A DNA stretch of 64,000 nt from Terriglobus roseus. Lineage in GTDB: Bacteria > Acidobacteriota > Terriglobia > Terriglobales > Acidobacteriaceae. Below, one piece after another: positions 54,001-61,400 of this stretch. A model generated the notes under the pieces. It made no database searches, was not told the DNA's origin, and worked only from the letters and a program-made list of their open reading frames with translations. Numbering within the stretch: position 1 is the stretch's first letter; the number at the start of each line of letters is the position of its first letter. A program made the position numbers and the translations under genes. The DNA is taken from assembly GCF_900105625.1 (NCBI RefSeq), contig NZ_FNSD01000001.1, forward strand, positions 1,674,001-1,738,000, written 5' to 3'.

Positions 54001-54627
54001 GTTGACGCTGTAGCTGTCGAGACCGCCTGTGCCGGAGACGCCGAAGCTGCCGGACCCCGAGACGCCGGGGATGACGCGGACGATGTCGAGGACGTTCCGG
54101 CCGTTCAGAGCAATGTCATTCAGCTGCTTGCCGGTGATGAGATCCGAACGCTCGCCGGAGTTTGCCTGGATCTGCAACTGGCCTTGATCGGCGGTGACGC
54201 TAACGGTCTGGGCCTCCGTGCCGATCTGGAGCTGGAAGTTGCCGGCATTCAGACGGTCCGCCGAGCTGAGAACGATGCCGTCCTTCTTGAGCTGCTGGAA
54301 GCCGTTCATGGAGACGGTCACGGTATACGTGCCACCCGGCAGGTTCGGGAGCGAGAAGGTGCCGTTCGCGCCGGACGTGACGGTGCGCGTAATGCCAAGG
54401 GCCGGCGCAGTTGCGGTTACGGTTGCGCCGGGGACCAGTGCTCCGGATGTATCCTGAACAGAGCCGAGAATGGTGCCGGACGTGACCTGCGCACCCGCAA
54501 AGGCGGCTGAACTCAACGCCAGAATGCAGGCGATCGGGAGTGGTCGCAGGGCGAGTGATGGGGCCGTCCGGGGAAGAATGACGCTGCTCCAGCTGGCCAA
54601 GCGGAGTTTGGAACGGGAAGATAGCAC
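51049..54627 (-). CDS. Oar-like TonB-dependent receptor with carboxypeptidase-regulatory domain
   Basis: At 1,192 residues it is the larger of the two receptors. Order: signal peptide (ACILALSSAAFAGA), CarboxypepD_reg domain (GTILGSVQDTSGALVPGATVT), plug (GKQLNDIALNGRNVLDIVRVIPG; VNGTRANQHEFTIDGASNVD), then a barrel ending VVQLAAKIYF. It probably imports the glycan acted on by GH30 and GH3 just downstream. GTG start with AGGA six bases upstream. Divergent from a CadC-like regulator gene with about 105 bases between them. Confidence 0.93.
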   Translation of the reverse strand: MLSSRSKLRLASWSSVILPRTAPSLALRPLPIACILALSSAAFAGAQVTSGTILGSVQDTSGALVPGATVTATAPALGITRTVTSGANGTFSLPNLPGGTYTVTVSMNGFQQLKKDGIVLSSADRLNAGNFQLQIGTEAQTVSVTADQGQLQIQANSGERSDLITGKQLNDIALNGRNVLDIVRVIPGVSGSGSFGVSGTGGLDSYSVNGTRANQHEFTIDGASNVDTGNNGGTQVTINTDAISEVKVLTSNYQAEFGKAGGGSIIVTTRGGTNDFHGNVHFFHRNEGMDARSWLENHNKTAQQLYRLNTAGAQIGGPIVKDKLFFFFSTEFYRQLQPGAVNQYRVPTALERTGDFSQSKDSSGNALTIYNPNTGRPFANNQVTAAQLTTAQAANYAQIQRILNLYPQPNVTSNATYNRQDPLSFDHPRTEYITRVDYQISPTERLFGRYINNQDTQTGPFGNFGLQCSSNLQFAGGCTNSQPGWNASLDLTSTITPTIVNEVSVGPSVYHSRIAGVNGNISVGANNINLPLLYPVTSDTSIPDFSFSGNGQTYPSSYLGSTPWHQATTTINANDNLSWSYKSHTMKFGAFYQRARKDQISYGNSNGQFSFSNACTSAGGCLAGSTSSSQGSPFASALVGAFNSFSQSSARPTGFFRYNQFEFYAQDTWQLSPRFTLDYGVRFAWIPPQYDAKNQIALFTPSAYDPAAAVTINPTSGAIVAGTGNRLNGMTYASNGTLPKGGWNGRGIMYEPRIGFSWDTIGDRKGVLRGGFGISHDRSQGNLVFNTVFGNPALVQTPSLTTGNITGIATAAQSAPGVLSGIYGADINGQVPTTYSYSLGIQREVAPGTTLDVAYVGTLSRHQVTARDLNQIPYGTTFTRAAQDPSQYAGGVVPTVEPNLPPEYRAAGLSFSGAKAYQTNYLAPYKGYDQMEYYKFDGTSNYHSLQLSVQRRFSRGLTFGGVYTWSKAMTTSTADESFVDKFNPKLYSYGPAGFDRRNIGSINYVYDLPKIAQHFGSASHFIAYITDGYQLSGLANFQSGNPVRNTLYSPANQLTGGRQYSKTPPAYVGVDHQGNLILPTIGAPTQGAPGSIRNDALVTWDSSIFKNFAFGKSDGGRYIQLRGEFFNILNHTNFSSRDYGANVTLPSYNSASNTYTPLSITKDSAWGTPTGVRSPSGPGGPRVVQLAAKIYF

Positions 54628-54732
54628 TTTTTTCCTACCTGCTTTCGACTGCTTTTCGAACGACCTGAACCCTAGGGATCGGCGTTAACAATTGTCATGA
54701 GAACCCTCCGAAGGTTCCCTGAGGTTTTCCTG

Positions 54733-56997
54733 ATGGACGTTAAGTCTCACGGCAACAACGAGATAGCAGAGCCTCGGGAAGCCACAAAGAAGCCACCAAG
54801 CCCCTTTATGGCAGGCAGTTGGCTTGTTGAGCCGGAGCTGAATAGTCTTCGAAGAGGAGATATAGAGCGCCACCTGGAACCAAAGGTGATGAAGGTTCTG
54901 CTAGCGCTTGCAGAGCATCCGAACCACGTCGTCTCCAAGGATGACCTGATTACCGCAGTATGGCCCGGGACGTTTGTCAGCGATGACGTGCTCACCCGGT
55001 GCATCTCCATGCTGCGACGCGCGACGCGAGATGACCCGGCAACGCCGCATTTCATCCAGACAATCCCGAAGGTCGGGTACCGCCTCGTCGCAGAGATCCA
55101 GGAGGCTCCGCCAGAGCCGGCACCGGCCCAGCCCAAACCGCTCCCTGCGCCTGTCACCAGTAACGTCGAAGACTTGCCGGGAATCGTAGCCGCGACGAAG
55201 AAGACGGAGACTGAGACGTCTCATCGCAATGACGAGAAGCCTCAAAGCATTCATAATAAATCACTTAACAGAAAACTACTTGTACCAGTTTTTGCAGCGC
55301 TTTTCGTCGCCGCGGTCATCACAGTTGTGCTCCTGAGGGGTGCCGCCGCCAGGCAGCACGAAGTCGTACTGCGGACGCTTCCCTTTACCAGCCAGGCCGG
55401 CGAGCAGCTGCAACCGGCCTTTTCGCCCGATGGCAGCGCGCTCGCCTACGTTGGAGTCTCCAGTGACGGGCGCTCACAGCACCTGTTCCTGCAGAAGGTC
55501 GGCTCTGAGGTCATGCAACAGATCACAGACGGGCCCGGACAGGACTTCAGCCCAACCTGGGCGCCTGACGGACGTCAGATCGCCTATCTCTCGGACACAC
55601 CAGAAGGGCTGGGCATTTTTCTGCTGGATCTCGCGTCACAAACGGCACGCAGGGTCTTCGTCCCGCAGGAGTTAACGCACTGGGATGAGGGCGCGCTCTC
55701 TTGGTCTCCGGATGGCCGCAGCCTGGTCTTTCCCGATCATGCTGGCTCCAGCCCCAGCTCCTCAATCTTCCTTCTGGACCTCGCCACGCTGCAGGCACAT
55801 GCGCTGACGCATCCGCCGGACGGCTGGGAGGGCGACCTGACGCCAGCTTTCTCGCCTGATGGCAAGCGCATCGCCTTCACCCGCGCCAGCGAGACGGCGG
55901 TGCGCGATTTGTTCTGGGTTCCGGCCGCGGGCGGCGAGGCACGTCCCCTGACCCATGACCGCACCTACGTCGACAGCCTTGCCTGGGCAGCCGATGGCCG
56001 CTCGGTCGTGTTCTCCTCCAGCCGCGGCGGCAAGTCAGCCCTCTGGCGGGTCGCGGCGAAGGGTGGCGATCCGGAACGCATGCCGATGGGAACGGAGGAT
56101 GCCGCACAGCCGGCGATCAGCCGCATGGGCGACGTCACACGCGTCGCCTACACACAGGGCTCCGCGGTGTGGAGCATCGTTGAAGTGGCCGCGGGATCCG
56201 ACGCTGAGCCAAAGGCAATCGTCTCCTCCACACAGCAGGACTCGGCTCCGGCCCTGTCTCCCGATGGGAAGCGCTTCGCATTCCAATCGCAGCGCTCCGG
56301 CTTTCAGGAAATCTGGACAGCCAGCATCGACGGCTCAGACCTGCAGCAGATCACGCACCAGGGAGGCCCGTTGACCGGCAGCCCGGCCTGGGCACATACG
56401 CAAGACGAGATCCTCTTCGACTCGCGCGTCGGTGGGCACTCGCATATCTTCTCCCTCACGGCTGAGGGAAAGACTGTTCAGCTCACTTCGGGCGAGTTCA
56501 ACGACATCACGCCCCGCTGGTCCAATGATGACAAGACCATCTTCTTCCGTTCGAATCGAGGCGGCCGCTGGCAGTTATGGCGCATGGACACGCGCGATCA
56601 CCAGCCCACGCCCCTGACGTCTGAGGACGGCATCGTGCCCCAACCTTCCGCCGATGGAAAGTGGGTCTACTACACGCGGGGCAGCGAAGACGGGCTGTGG
56701 CGTGTGCCCGTGGAGGGCGGCCCAGAGACGCAGGTCCTGCCGCAGCCCGCCGCCGGATACTGGGGATTCTGGCAGGTCACGCCGCACGGCATCGTCTACC
56801 TCGACCTGCGGGACAAGGCTCTTCACATCTTCGAAGCCGCGACGGGCACCAACAGCCTCTTCGCCCGGCTGCGCCGCATGCCTCCAAAGTTCGCGGGTCT
56901 AAGCGTGACCTTGGATGGCCACCGCGCCCTGCTCACAGACGAAGCGCAGGCTGGTCGACACATCACCCTGACAGAGACAGGGCCATCCAGTCGATGA
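54733..56997 (+). CDS. CadC-like membrane regulator with TolB-type propeller
   Basis: A winged-helix DNA-binding domain of OmpR/ToxR type (HLEPKVMKVLLALAEHPN...FIQTIPKVGYRLVAEI, about residues 30-125) is joined by a proline-rich linker to one membrane helix (LLVPVFAALFVAAVITVVLL). The periplasmic part is a TolB/PD40 beta-propeller with many 'SPDG' turns (FSPDGSALAYVG, WAPDGRQIAYLS, WSPDGRSLVFPD). The start at 54733 has GAGG eight bases upstream. It likely senses a periplasmic ligand and controls the divergent receptor operon. Confidence 0.9.
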   Translation: MDVKSHGNNEIAEPREATKKPPSPFMAGSWLVEPELNSLRRGDIERHLEPKVMKVLLALAEHPNHVVSKDDLITAVWPGTFVSDDVLTRCISMLRRATRDDPATPHFIQTIPKVGYRLVAEIQEAPPEPAPAQPKPLPAPVTSNVEDLPGIVAATKKTETETSHRNDEKPQSIHNKSLNRKLLVPVFAALFVAAVITVVLLRGAAARQHEVVLRTLPFTSQAGEQLQPAFSPDGSALAYVGVSSDGRSQHLFLQKVGSEVMQQITDGPGQDFSPTWAPDGRQIAYLSDTPEGLGIFLLDLASQTARRVFVPQELTHWDEGALSWSPDGRSLVFPDHAGSSPSSSIFLLDLATLQAHALTHPPDGWEGDLTPAFSPDGKRIAFTRASETAVRDLFWVPAAGGEARPLTHDRTYVDSLAWAADGRSVVFSSSRGGKSALWRVAAKGGDPERMPMGTEDAAQPAISRMGDVTRVAYTQGSAVWSIVEVAAGSDAEPKAIVSSTQQDSAPALSPDGKRFAFQSQRSGFQEIWTASIDGSDLQQITHQGGPLTGSPAWAHTQDEILFDSRVGGHSHIFSLTAEGKTVQLTSGEFNDITPRWSNDDKTIFFRSNRGGRWQLWRMDTRDHQPTPLTSEDGIVPQPSADGKWVYYTRGSEDGLWRVPVEGGPETQVLPQPAAGYWGFWQVTPHGIVYLDLRDKALHIFEAATGTNSLFARLRRMPPKFAGLSVTLDGHRALLTDEAQAGRHITLTETGPSSR

Positions 56998-57081
56998 CTA
57001 CCATGGCTCTGAGCAGTGCGCCTTCAGAGGAGCGCTTCGAAGCCCGATAGAATCCATGCAGCACAGGAGCTAAGGGTAATC

Positions 57082-58443
57082 GTGGAGCGACAAGATCAAG
57101 CGGTCACTGAAGAATTCTGTACTGGCGTAGCAGACGTCACATCGACTCGGACTCGGCTGCTCGCCTGGCTGGGGCTTTTGGTACCCCTCGCTTCCTTCTG
57201 GGCGATGTGCGTGCGTTTCTTGTCACCGCTCCCTGTCTCGGACGACTACGACGCAGTGCTTCTGTTCTTGGCGCGCGCGCGGGAGAGCCACACATCTTGG
57301 CTCAGCGCGGTCCTATTTCATCAGCACAATGAGTACAAACCGATCTGGGCGAACGCTTTGATCGCGCTGCAGTACGGACTGGCTGGCCATGTCAACTTCA
57401 TCGTGCTGTCGCTGCTCGGCGATCTGCAGGTCATGCTGCTGGGCTGGCTGCTCTGGAAGACCTTCGCGCCCGACACGACTACTCGGATGTGCCGGCTGAT
57501 TCTATTTGTGCCAGTCGCGCTTCTCGTATTCCAGACCAACTACGCTGAGACGCTCAACTGGCCGATGCCAGGCATTCAAAACCTGGGAGTCGTGACTTTT
57601 GCTCTCTTGTCTCTGTGGCTGCTGAACCGCGAAGGAGCCTTAAACCTGGTGGGCGCGTGCGTCGGCTTTGCGCTCGCAATCGCCGCATCGGGCAATGGCC
57701 TCTTTCTGTTCCCGGTTGGCTTCTGGCTGCTTTGGCATCAGCGACGACGCGCGCACCTTTTCCCGTGGACATTCACCCTGCTGGCGTGCGTGGCTGTTTA
57801 TTTCACGCACTACACCCGCTATTCGGCGGGCGCCGGTGCTCCCCACGCAGGTATTCACCCCATTTTCTTCCTGTCGTTTTTGGGATCCTTTGCGGGCGTC
57901 AAGCTGCCGATCATCCGGTACTTCTCGATCCCGATCGGCATCTGTGTTCTCGGGGGAATGGCTTTCGCAGCGAAGCGCGGTTTCTATCGCAGAAATCCTG
58001 CAATGGCGGGCCTGCTTGTGTTCCTTCTGATCACCGCAATCGGTGTGTCCACCACAAGAGGTGGCTTTGGCTACGCAGGCAGCCTTTCGGGGCGCTATAA
58101 AATCTACGCCGACTTGATGTTGATCGGGCTCTACGCCTTCGGTCTCGATATGGTGGCGAAACAACCGGCCAGGGTACGTCTGCGGGCGTACCGTTGGTCG
58201 CTTGTGATGGCGTCCCTCTTATTTCTGTTCGGGACTGCATTTGGTTTTCGAGCGATGAAGACGCGACTTACAGAGCTGAATAGAGGGATGGCGCTCTACC
58301 GCGTAACCGGCGGCACCGAAGGCCCGATCCCTACGCAGGCTCCGGGAAAATCTGCAGAAAGTATCGACCCTACGGCGTTCAACGTTCATTTTCGCGAGGC
58401 ACTGCAGGAAGCTGCCACATCCGACGTTTACCACCTGCCATAG
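57082..58443 (+). CDS. multi-pass membrane protein, glycosyltransferase-like
   Basis: A 453-residue hydrophobic protein with about ten membrane segments. The DDYDAVLLF motif just after the first helix resembles the Asp pair in the first external loop of GT-C glycosyltransferases, and HNEYKPIWANAL and NYAETLNWPMPG are further polar stretches between helices. The GTG at 57082 follows AAGGG and is preferred. It converges with genes for GtrA, an oxidoreductase and an epimerase, all plausible in surface glycan assembly. The assignment is by topology only. Confidence 0.6.
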   Translation: MERQDQAVTEEFCTGVADVTSTRTRLLAWLGLLVPLASFWAMCVRFLSPLPVSDDYDAVLLFLARARESHTSWLSAVLFHQHNEYKPIWANALIALQYGLAGHVNFIVLSLLGDLQVMLLGWLLWKTFAPDTTTRMCRLILFVPVALLVFQTNYAETLNWPMPGIQNLGVVTFALLSLWLLNREGALNLVGACVGFALAIAASGNGLFLFPVGFWLLWHQRRRAHLFPWTFTLLACVAVYFTHYTRYSAGAGAPHAGIHPIFFLSFLGSFAGVKLPIIRYFSIPIGICVLGGMAFAAKRGFYRRNPAMAGLLVFLLITAIGVSTTRGGFGYAGSLSGRYKIYADLMLIGLYAFGLDMVAKQPARVRLRAYRWSLVMASLLFLFGTAFGFRAMKTRLTELNRGMALYRVTGGTEGPIPTQAPGKSAESIDPTAFNVHFREALQEAATSDVYHLP

Positions 58444-58457
58444 AGAAGAGGTAATTA

Positions 58458-58895
58458 TTAGCCGCGAAACGAAAAGTGCTTGTGGCCAAAATAGCTGCTG
58501 ACGATTGGGCTACCTACGCCCACAAGGTGCGCGACGCTCTCGGTGTGCCAGTGAAAGTTCATTTTTGGTAGAAGCCACGAAGCGAGCAGCAGGCTGACCA
58601 GTTCCACCTGGATGAAAGCAACTGCATTCACGATGGCGAAGCGAACCAGTTCTTTCTGCCACGGATTCTCCGTTTCGTCGAAGACGAACATCCGGGTAAG
58701 CGTGAAGGCTACCGCCATCCCCACCAAGTAGGCAGCGGCGACCGCAAGGGAGTATCGCATGACGTGCGAGAAGGCCATCCGGCTAAGGACGTTCGCAATG
58801 GCCGCGACGATCCCGGCGCCCGTAAAGCGGATGAATCGCTTGAGTTCGCCGTGGCGCGACTCGTTCCGTGTGTCGAGAGCCTCTTCGATATGCAC
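58458..58895 (-). CDS. GtrA family membrane protein
   Basis: A 145-residue protein with four membrane helices and the GtrA features: RFIRFTGAGIVAAIANVL at the start and GVGSPIVSSYFGHKHFSF at the end. GtrA proteins are thought to flip lipid-linked sugars. GTG start, placed immediately after the TAA of the oxidoreductase gene with no intervening base, which suggests coupled translation. Confidence 0.9.
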   Translation of the reverse strand: MHIEEALDTRNESRHGELKRFIRFTGAGIVAAIANVLSRMAFSHVMRYSLAVAAAYLVGMAVAFTLTRMFVFDETENPWQKELVRFAIVNAVAFIQVELVSLLLASWLLPKMNFHWHTESVAHLVGVGSPIVSSYFGHKHFSFRG

Positions 58896-60182
58896 TTACG
58901 CAGTCACTCGCGCGGCCATTTCTTTGCCAAAGCGCAAACTCTCTGAGATACCGCGATCTTCCGGATAGTAGAAGCAGGTATCGGCGATCTGAAGGCCGGC
59001 GATCGGTGTCTGCACAGGAGGGATCTTCGCAGCAAACCCCGGTTCGCAGATGGGCTGCGCGTACTTCAGTCGTGCGACGGACCCCGCGATAACATCGTCG
59101 TCCGTTAGAGACCGGTTGATGCGCTTGAGATATCCCAGAGCCTCGCTCAGCAGCTGATCATCAGACCAGGAAAACTTCGGATGCGTGATCGGCATGTAAT
59201 ACGGCACGTAAACCACGTGGTCGTCGCCAACCTTCCGCAGGTTTGAGAACTCGACAACGCCCGGAATCTCGATATCCGGCTCACTGATGTTGACCCAGAA
59301 GTGCGGTGTTACGGCCTTCTTCAACTTGAAGACAAGGCAGCAGATACCGATGTTTTCGATGGCGTCGTATCGCGCCCGCCACTCTGCGGGAAGATCCGGA
59401 ATCATGTTGCCCAGCAGTGGTGTCGGGACGGTGCAGATGACAAAGTCCGCAGGCACAAAGCCGTTCGGCGTCTCAACGCCCGTGACCCGGCCATTCTCTG
59501 AAGTCACCTTGATCGCGAGCGAGCTAAGACGGATCTTGCCGCCCAGCCGCTCGATCGCGGACGTCAGGGTATCCACCAGCGTCTGGCTGCCACCTTCGAT
59601 ATAGCCGAGCTTCTCTCGCATCATGGAGTAGCGCGATCGGCCGATGCGGCGGATGCGCGTCCAGATCCACGCGGCAGAGATGTTGTCCTGATAGCTGAAA
59701 AATTTCAGGCGGAAGAGCGGTTCCCACAGCTTGTCATACGCTTCCTGGCCGCACCAGCGCAGAATCCAGTTCTTGGCCGACTCTGTTTCGATGCTGTCCC
59801 ACCGGTCGCGCTTCACGGACACAAAGGCAAACAGGGCGTAGCGCAGCCGGGCGATGAGGCTGAGGTGAGGATAGGTGAGTAGCGCAATCGGATTGCCCCA
59901 CGGAAACAGCTTGTTATTGCTGAAGACACCCATGGTCGTAACATGCCAGCGCATCTTGTCCCAGATGCCCAGCTCCTTCATAAGGTCGAAGGTGGCGAAG
60001 TCGGTGTTGCACACGAAGTGATAGAAGCGTTCCGTGGAAAGACCTGCAAGGTCAAAGTGGGCCGCCATGCCGCCTGGCTCTGGCGAGCCTTCGACCAACT
60101 CGACGGTATGACCCGCCTTGACCGCGTGGTACGCGGCGGAAAGCCCCATGGCTCCGGAACCGATAACAACAACGCGTGCGAT
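58896..60182 (-). CDS. NAD(P)/FAD-dependent oxidoreductase with apparent ATC start
   Basis: The protein begins with the FAD-binding Rossmann motif VVVIGSGAMGLSAAYHAVKAGHTV, followed by EGSPEPGGMAAHF, and has a C-terminal FAD motif region (GLQIADTCFYYPEDRGISESL). It resembles amine-oxidase/protoporphyrinogen-oxidase-like enzymes found in surface-lipid clusters. The first ATG (60149) cuts through the GxGxxG motif. Upstream to the in-frame stop at 60198-60200 there is no ATG, GTG or TTG, only ATC codons at 60182 and 60185. ATC at 60182 gives the expected N-terminus (x-ARVVVIGSG), with AGG seven bases before it. Substrate unknown. Confidence 0.8.
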   Translation of the reverse strand: MARVVVIGSGAMGLSAAYHAVKAGHTVELVEGSPEPGGMAAHFDLAGLSTERFYHFVCNTDFATFDLMKELGIWDKMRWHVTTMGVFSNNKLFPWGNPIALLTYPHLSLIARLRYALFAFVSVKRDRWDSIETESAKNWILRWCGQEAYDKLWEPLFRLKFFSYQDNISAAWIWTRIRRIGRSRYSMMREKLGYIEGGSQTLVDTLTSAIERLGGKIRLSSLAIKVTSENGRVTGVETPNGFVPADFVICTVPTPLLGNMIPDLPAEWRARYDAIENIGICCLVFKLKKAVTPHFWVNISEPDIEIPGVVEFSNLRKVGDDHVVYVPYYMPITHPKFSWSDDQLLSEALGYLKRINRSLTDDDVIAGSVARLKYAQPICEPGFAAKIPPVQTPIAGLQIADTCFYYPEDRGISESLRFGKEMAARVTA

Positions 60183-60237
60183 GATCTTGCCTGCTTTCTA
60201 GGGGGAATGGATTGCAAACAATGAGAATTGCGGATGC

Positions 60238-61173
60238 CTAAAAGTCCAGTACGACACTAGAATACTTCGGATCGCGGAAGGTAATTTCCAGGGCTTCCTG
60301 CAACGGTGTGGCGCGCACACCAAAGATGCCGGGCCAGTCGATGACTTCGAAGACATCGGGTGTCGTCAGTGCCTCAAGCTGCTTCGGAGTGAACGCGGGA
60401 TTTTTGTCAAAGATCCCGGCAATCTTCAACATTGCATAGAAGGCGTTGTAGGGAATCTTGACGATTCTCGCCTTTGCTCCAACGGCATTCCGCACCATCG
60501 TCATCAGGTCGATGTAGTCAACGCGCTCCTGGCCCGTGATGTTGTAGGCACCGGTGATCTCCCGCTCGACCGATGCAATGATCACATCGCAGAAGTCACC
60601 CGCGAAGAGCGGCTGGCGAAGATACTTGCCGTTGCCGGGAATAGGGAAGACCGGGATCTTCTTCATGAGGCGTGCCAACCAGCCCACATGCTTACGATCG
60701 AACCATCCGAACATCAAGGTGGGGCGCAGGATCACCTGCTTGATGCCCGCTTCCAGCACCAGCTTCTCCTGGGCCTTCTTGGTCTCTGTGTAGTTATCCA
60801 CGGCCATGGAATTGACCACAGACGACGAGATATTCACTACATACGGAACGCCGTGTAGCTTCGCGGCTTCCATCAGCCGTTCGGAGGCGGTGACGTTGTT
60901 CCGGACGTACTCTTCCTTAAACAGTCCGCCGATCTGCGCGTTTCCTGAGACTAGCGCGGTGCAGCCCGCGAGTGAATCCTGCCAGTCATTTCCGCTTGCA
61001 AGATCTGTCTGAATGACTTGAATGTCGGGGTGGAACTGACGAAGCACGTTGCAGTTCGTGGGGTGCTTGTCTATGGCGACAATATTGGTCCGGCCACGCG
61101 CCTTCAGGCGGGCGATCAGGTTCTGGCCGACCAGGCCTGCCGCTCCAGTAATGACGATCTTGCGGTTTTGCAT
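60238..61173 (-). CDS. NAD-dependent epimerase/dehydratase family protein
   Basis: An extended short-chain dehydrogenase with the NAD-binding ITGAAGLVGQNLI at the N-terminus and the later VNISSSVVNS and YTETKKAQEKLV, where a YxxxK-like pair is YTETK. Members change nucleotide sugars or related surface precursors. It is first in the minus-strand set epimerase-oxidoreductase-GtrA, 55 bases before the oxidoreductase. The substrate is not evident. Confidence 0.88.
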   Translation of the reverse strand: MQNRKIVITGAAGLVGQNLIARLKARGRTNIVAIDKHPTNCNVLRQFHPDIQVIQTDLASGNDWQDSLAGCTALVSGNAQIGGLFKEEYVRNNVTASERLMEAAKLHGVPYVVNISSSVVNSMAVDNYTETKKAQEKLVLEAGIKQVILRPTLMFGWFDRKHVGWLARLMKKIPVFPIPGNGKYLRQPLFAGDFCDVIIASVEREITGAYNITGQERVDYIDLMTMVRNAVGAKARIVKIPYNAFYAMLKIAGIFDKNPAFTPKQLEALTTPDVFEVIDWPGIFGVRATPLQEALEITFRDPKYSSVVLDF

Positions 61174-61214
61174 GAGGGTTACTTAAGCGTACACGAGACG
61201 AGCATTTTGGGCTG

Positions 61215-61243
61215 TTCGCAGGGTGCTCGTCCCGGCTTATAAT
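61215..61243 (+). promoter_or_regulatory. sigma-70-type promoter of tRNA-Gly
   Basis: TATAAT (61238-61243) is a perfect -10 box ten bases before the tRNA gene, with TTCGCA (61215-61220) as a -35 candidate at 17-base spacing. Confidence 0.8.
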
Positions 61244-61253
61244 CACCGCACGA

Positions 61254-61328
61254 GCGGGAGTAGTTCAGTGGCAGAACGTCAGCTTCCCAAGCTGAATGTC
61301 GCCGGTTCGATCCCGGTCTCCCGCTCCA
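61254..61328 (+). tRNA. tRNA-Gly (anticodon CCC)
   Basis: The 75-base gene folds as a cloverleaf: acceptor stem GCGGGAG/CTCCCGC, D arm TAGTTCAGTGGCAGAA, anticodon stem TCAGC/GCTGA with loop TTCCCAA, T arm CCGGTTCGATCCCGG, discriminator T and encoded CCA. Anticodon CCC reads GGG. No integrase remnant lies beside it. Confidence 0.95.
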
Positions 61329-61346
61329 AGGTTTCGGGCAGGCACA

Positions 61347-61388
61347 CAAAGAAGAGCGGCACTCCTTTTGGAGTGCCGCTCTTCTTTG
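61347..61388. terminator. bidirectional terminator between tRNA-Gly and the protease gene
   Basis: A perfect 19-bp stem (61347-61365 with 61370-61388) with a TTTT loop. The arm ends AAAG/CTTTG give T-rich exits in both directions. It can end tRNA-Gly transcripts on the plus strand and protease transcripts on the minus strand. Confidence 0.88.
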
Positions 61389-61400
61389 CCTCAACCCTGT

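Noticed and set aside
52042-54510. Plus-strand open frames of 350, 175 and 258 residues
   Set aside because: All are opposite the second Oar-like receptor and show no motifs.
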